Part shown: positions 6,639 through 7,526 of the stretch, one piece after another
Numbering within the stretch: the stretch's first letter is position 1
How the letters are laid out: every line of letters begins with the position of its first letter
Made by a program: the position numbers and the translations under genes
Assembly (NCBI GenBank): GCA_030690855.1
Contig: JAUYFR010000224.1
Location: 1-7,526, forward strand
Direction of reading: 5' to 3'
Length of the DNA stretch: 7,526 nt
DNA from: Gallionellaceae bacterium
GTDB taxonomy: Bacteria > Pseudomonadota > Gammaproteobacteria > Burkholderiales > Gallionellaceae
The notes under the pieces: model-generated
What the model was told of the DNA's origin: nothing
Databases searched by the model: none
Seen by the model: the letters and a program-made list of their open reading frames with translations, nothing else

Positions 6639-6645
6639 TTCCTTT
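6639..6645 (-). promoter_or_regulatory. Ribosome binding site of the rhuM remnant
   Basis: The minus strand reads AAAGGAA here, close before the ATG at 6632 with normal spacing. It implies that the RhuM domain can still be translated. Confidence 0.6.
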
Positions 6646-6657
6646 CAACGAACAGCA

Positions 6658-6674
6658 ATGTGCATTTTGCACAT
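6658..6674. promoter_or_regulatory. 17-bp palindrome upstream of rhuM, candidate operator
   Basis: ATGTGCA and TGCACAT are perfect 7-base arms around TTT. It sits between the integrase stop codon (6676-6678) and the rhuM ribosome binding site, 26 nt before the rhuM ATG. It shares TGTGCA/TGCACA half-sites with the longer palindrome in the gene, although the spacer is 3 nt here and 5 nt there. No T-run follows on either strand, so a terminator is unlikely and an operator is the better reading. Confidence 0.5.
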
Positions 6675-6675
6675 A

Positions 6676-7526
6676 CTACCTATCCAGCGGACTCACCACA
6701 CCCTTGCCGCCTTTATTCAGGACGTGAGTGTAGATCATCGTAGTGGAAACATCGGAATGCCCGAGCAACTCTTGCACAGTACGGATGTCGTAGCCGCTTT
6801 GCAAAAGATGCGTAGCGAAAGAGTGACGCAAAGTGTGCGGCGTAGCAGGCTTAACCAAACCCGCATCACGCACCGCCTGCTTCACTGCACGTTGCACGCC
6901 CTTCTCATCTAAATGATGGCGGCGCGTCTTGCCGGAGCGCGGATCGACCGACAAATTTTTCGACGGAAAAATATATTGCCAGCCCCACTCGCGCCCAGCA
7001 TTAGGGTATTTTTTATCCAGCGCAAAAGGCAAATACACCTCACCATAACCCTGCGCCAAATCTTCCTCATGCAAAGTTTTCACCTTCGCCAGATGTGCTT
7101 TGAGCGAAGTGGCAACCGATTCCGGCAACATCGTCACCCTGTCCTTAAAACCTTTGCCTTCACGCACAATAATTTCGTGCCGCGCAAACTCCACATCCTT
7201 CACGCGCAAGCGTACCGCCTCCATCAAACGCATACCACCGCCATAGAGCAATGACGCGATCAATAAATGCGAGCCGCTCAACCGCAACAACACCGCCTGC
7301 ACCTCAGCCACCGTCAAGACAACCGGTAATTTTTTCGGCGCTTTCGCTTGCGTCACGTTATCCAGCCAAGGCAACTGAATCTCCAGCACCTCGCGGTAAA
7401 GAAATAGCAACGCCGACTTAGCTTGATTCTGAGTCGATGCAGACACCTTGCCCGCAACGGCGAGGTGCGTGAGAAAAGCCTCGACATCCTGTGCCCCTAA
7501 ATCTTTGGGGTGGCGCTTGTCGTGAA
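6676..7526 (-). CDS. intI: Integron integrase (IntI family tyrosine recombinase), N-terminus cut by window edge
   Basis: IntI catalyses site-specific recombination between attI and attC sites of integron cassettes. The frame is open to the right edge. Before the internal GTG at 7446 it reads HDKRHPKDLGAQDVEAFL and continues, the usual IntI N-terminal sequence, so the true start is outside. Numbered from that GTG, the tyrosine recombinase residues are R73 (GGGMRLMEA), K98 (GKG), H204-T-L-R207, H230 (LLGH) and nucleophile Y239 (TMIYTHV). The insert ALDKKYPNAGREWGWQYIFP (142-161) is the extra segment that separates IntI from XerC/XerD and other recombinases and is needed for folded attC recognition. 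All key residues are intact and the C-terminus GGKGVVSPLDR is complete, so the enzyme looks functional. It is collinear with the rhuM remnant. In integrons the cassettes lie on the promoter side of intI, here to the right of the window. Confidence 0.93.
   Translation of the reverse strand, partial: HDKRHPKDLGAQDVEAFLTHLAVAGKVSASTQNQAKSALLFLYREVLEIQLPWLDNVTQAKAPKKLPVVLTVAEVQAVLLRLSGSHLLIASLLYGGGMRLMEAVRLRVKDVEFARHEIIVREGKGFKDRVTMLPESVATSLKAHLAKVKTLHEEDLAQGYGEVYLPFALDKKYPNAGREWGWQYIFPSKNLSVDPRSGKTRRHHLDEKGVQRAVKQAVRDAGLVKPATPHTLRHSFATHLLQSGYDIRTVQELLGHSDVSTTMIYTHVLNKGGKGVVSPLDR

Noticed and set aside
6658..6674. Intrinsic terminator for intI
   Set aside because: The hairpin is A/T-closed with only 7 bp, and no T-run follows on the minus strand.
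6633..6675. attC site between intI and rhuM
   Set aside because: The only core-like sequence, GTTGAAA on the minus strand, misses the GTTRRRY consensus and has no partner, and the palindrome lacks the attC box layout.
7444..7446. GTG at 7446 as the integrase start
   Set aside because: The frame stays open upstream and encodes typical IntI N-terminal sequence (KRHPKDLGAQDVEAFL), so the true start is beyond the window.

Overview
The window looks like a chromosomal stretch of a Gram-negative proteobacterium, probably beta- or gammaproteobacterial. The grounds are a lipobox lipoprotein, a proteobacterial YgfZ with the KGCYxGQE signature, a compact tadA operon, GGAGG ribosome binding sites and an integron-type integrase. 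The beta-versus-gamma choice is a judgement from protein style and was not tested. No RNA gene, CRISPR array or insertion sequence was seen.

Layout. (1) 1-3209, minus strand: a two-gene unit. A large family 5 (OppA/DppA-type) substrate-binding lipoprotein is followed after 39 nt by a 2Fe-2S ferredoxin/FNR-like protein that runs off the left edge. (2) 3210-3322: a 113-bp divergent intergenic region holding the promoters of both directions. (3) 3323-4697, plus strand: a small unrecognised protein whose end overlaps the start of ygfZ, a folate-binding protein of Fe-S cluster maintenance. (4) 4694-6073, minus strand, converging on ygfZ: tadA, an L,D-transpeptidase-fold protein and a GNAT acetyltransferase, packed with a 4-nt overlap and a 16-nt gap. 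(5) 6073-6632, minus strand: a broken RhuM-Fic/Doc gene. It keeps the N-terminal RhuM domain and a frameshifted C-terminal tail but lacks the Fic catalytic part. (6) 6676-7526, minus strand: an integron integrase (IntI) cut by the right edge. Any attI site and cassette array would be expected to the right, outside the window.

The core genes are ordinary housekeeping functions: tRNA wobble editing, Fe-S repair and envelope or small-molecule modification. The accessory part is intI plus the rhuM remnant. The most unusual signal is there: a perfect 25-bp palindrome inside the rhuM coding sequence, and a 17-bp palindrome with the same TGTGCA/TGCACA half-sites just upstream of the rhuM ribosome binding site. 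This suggests a self-regulating rhuM module whose toxin half has been lost. The second oddity is the left-hand pair: a substrate-binding protein apparently anchored at both ends, with no permease beside it, and a reductase whose flavin and nucleotide motifs are altered.
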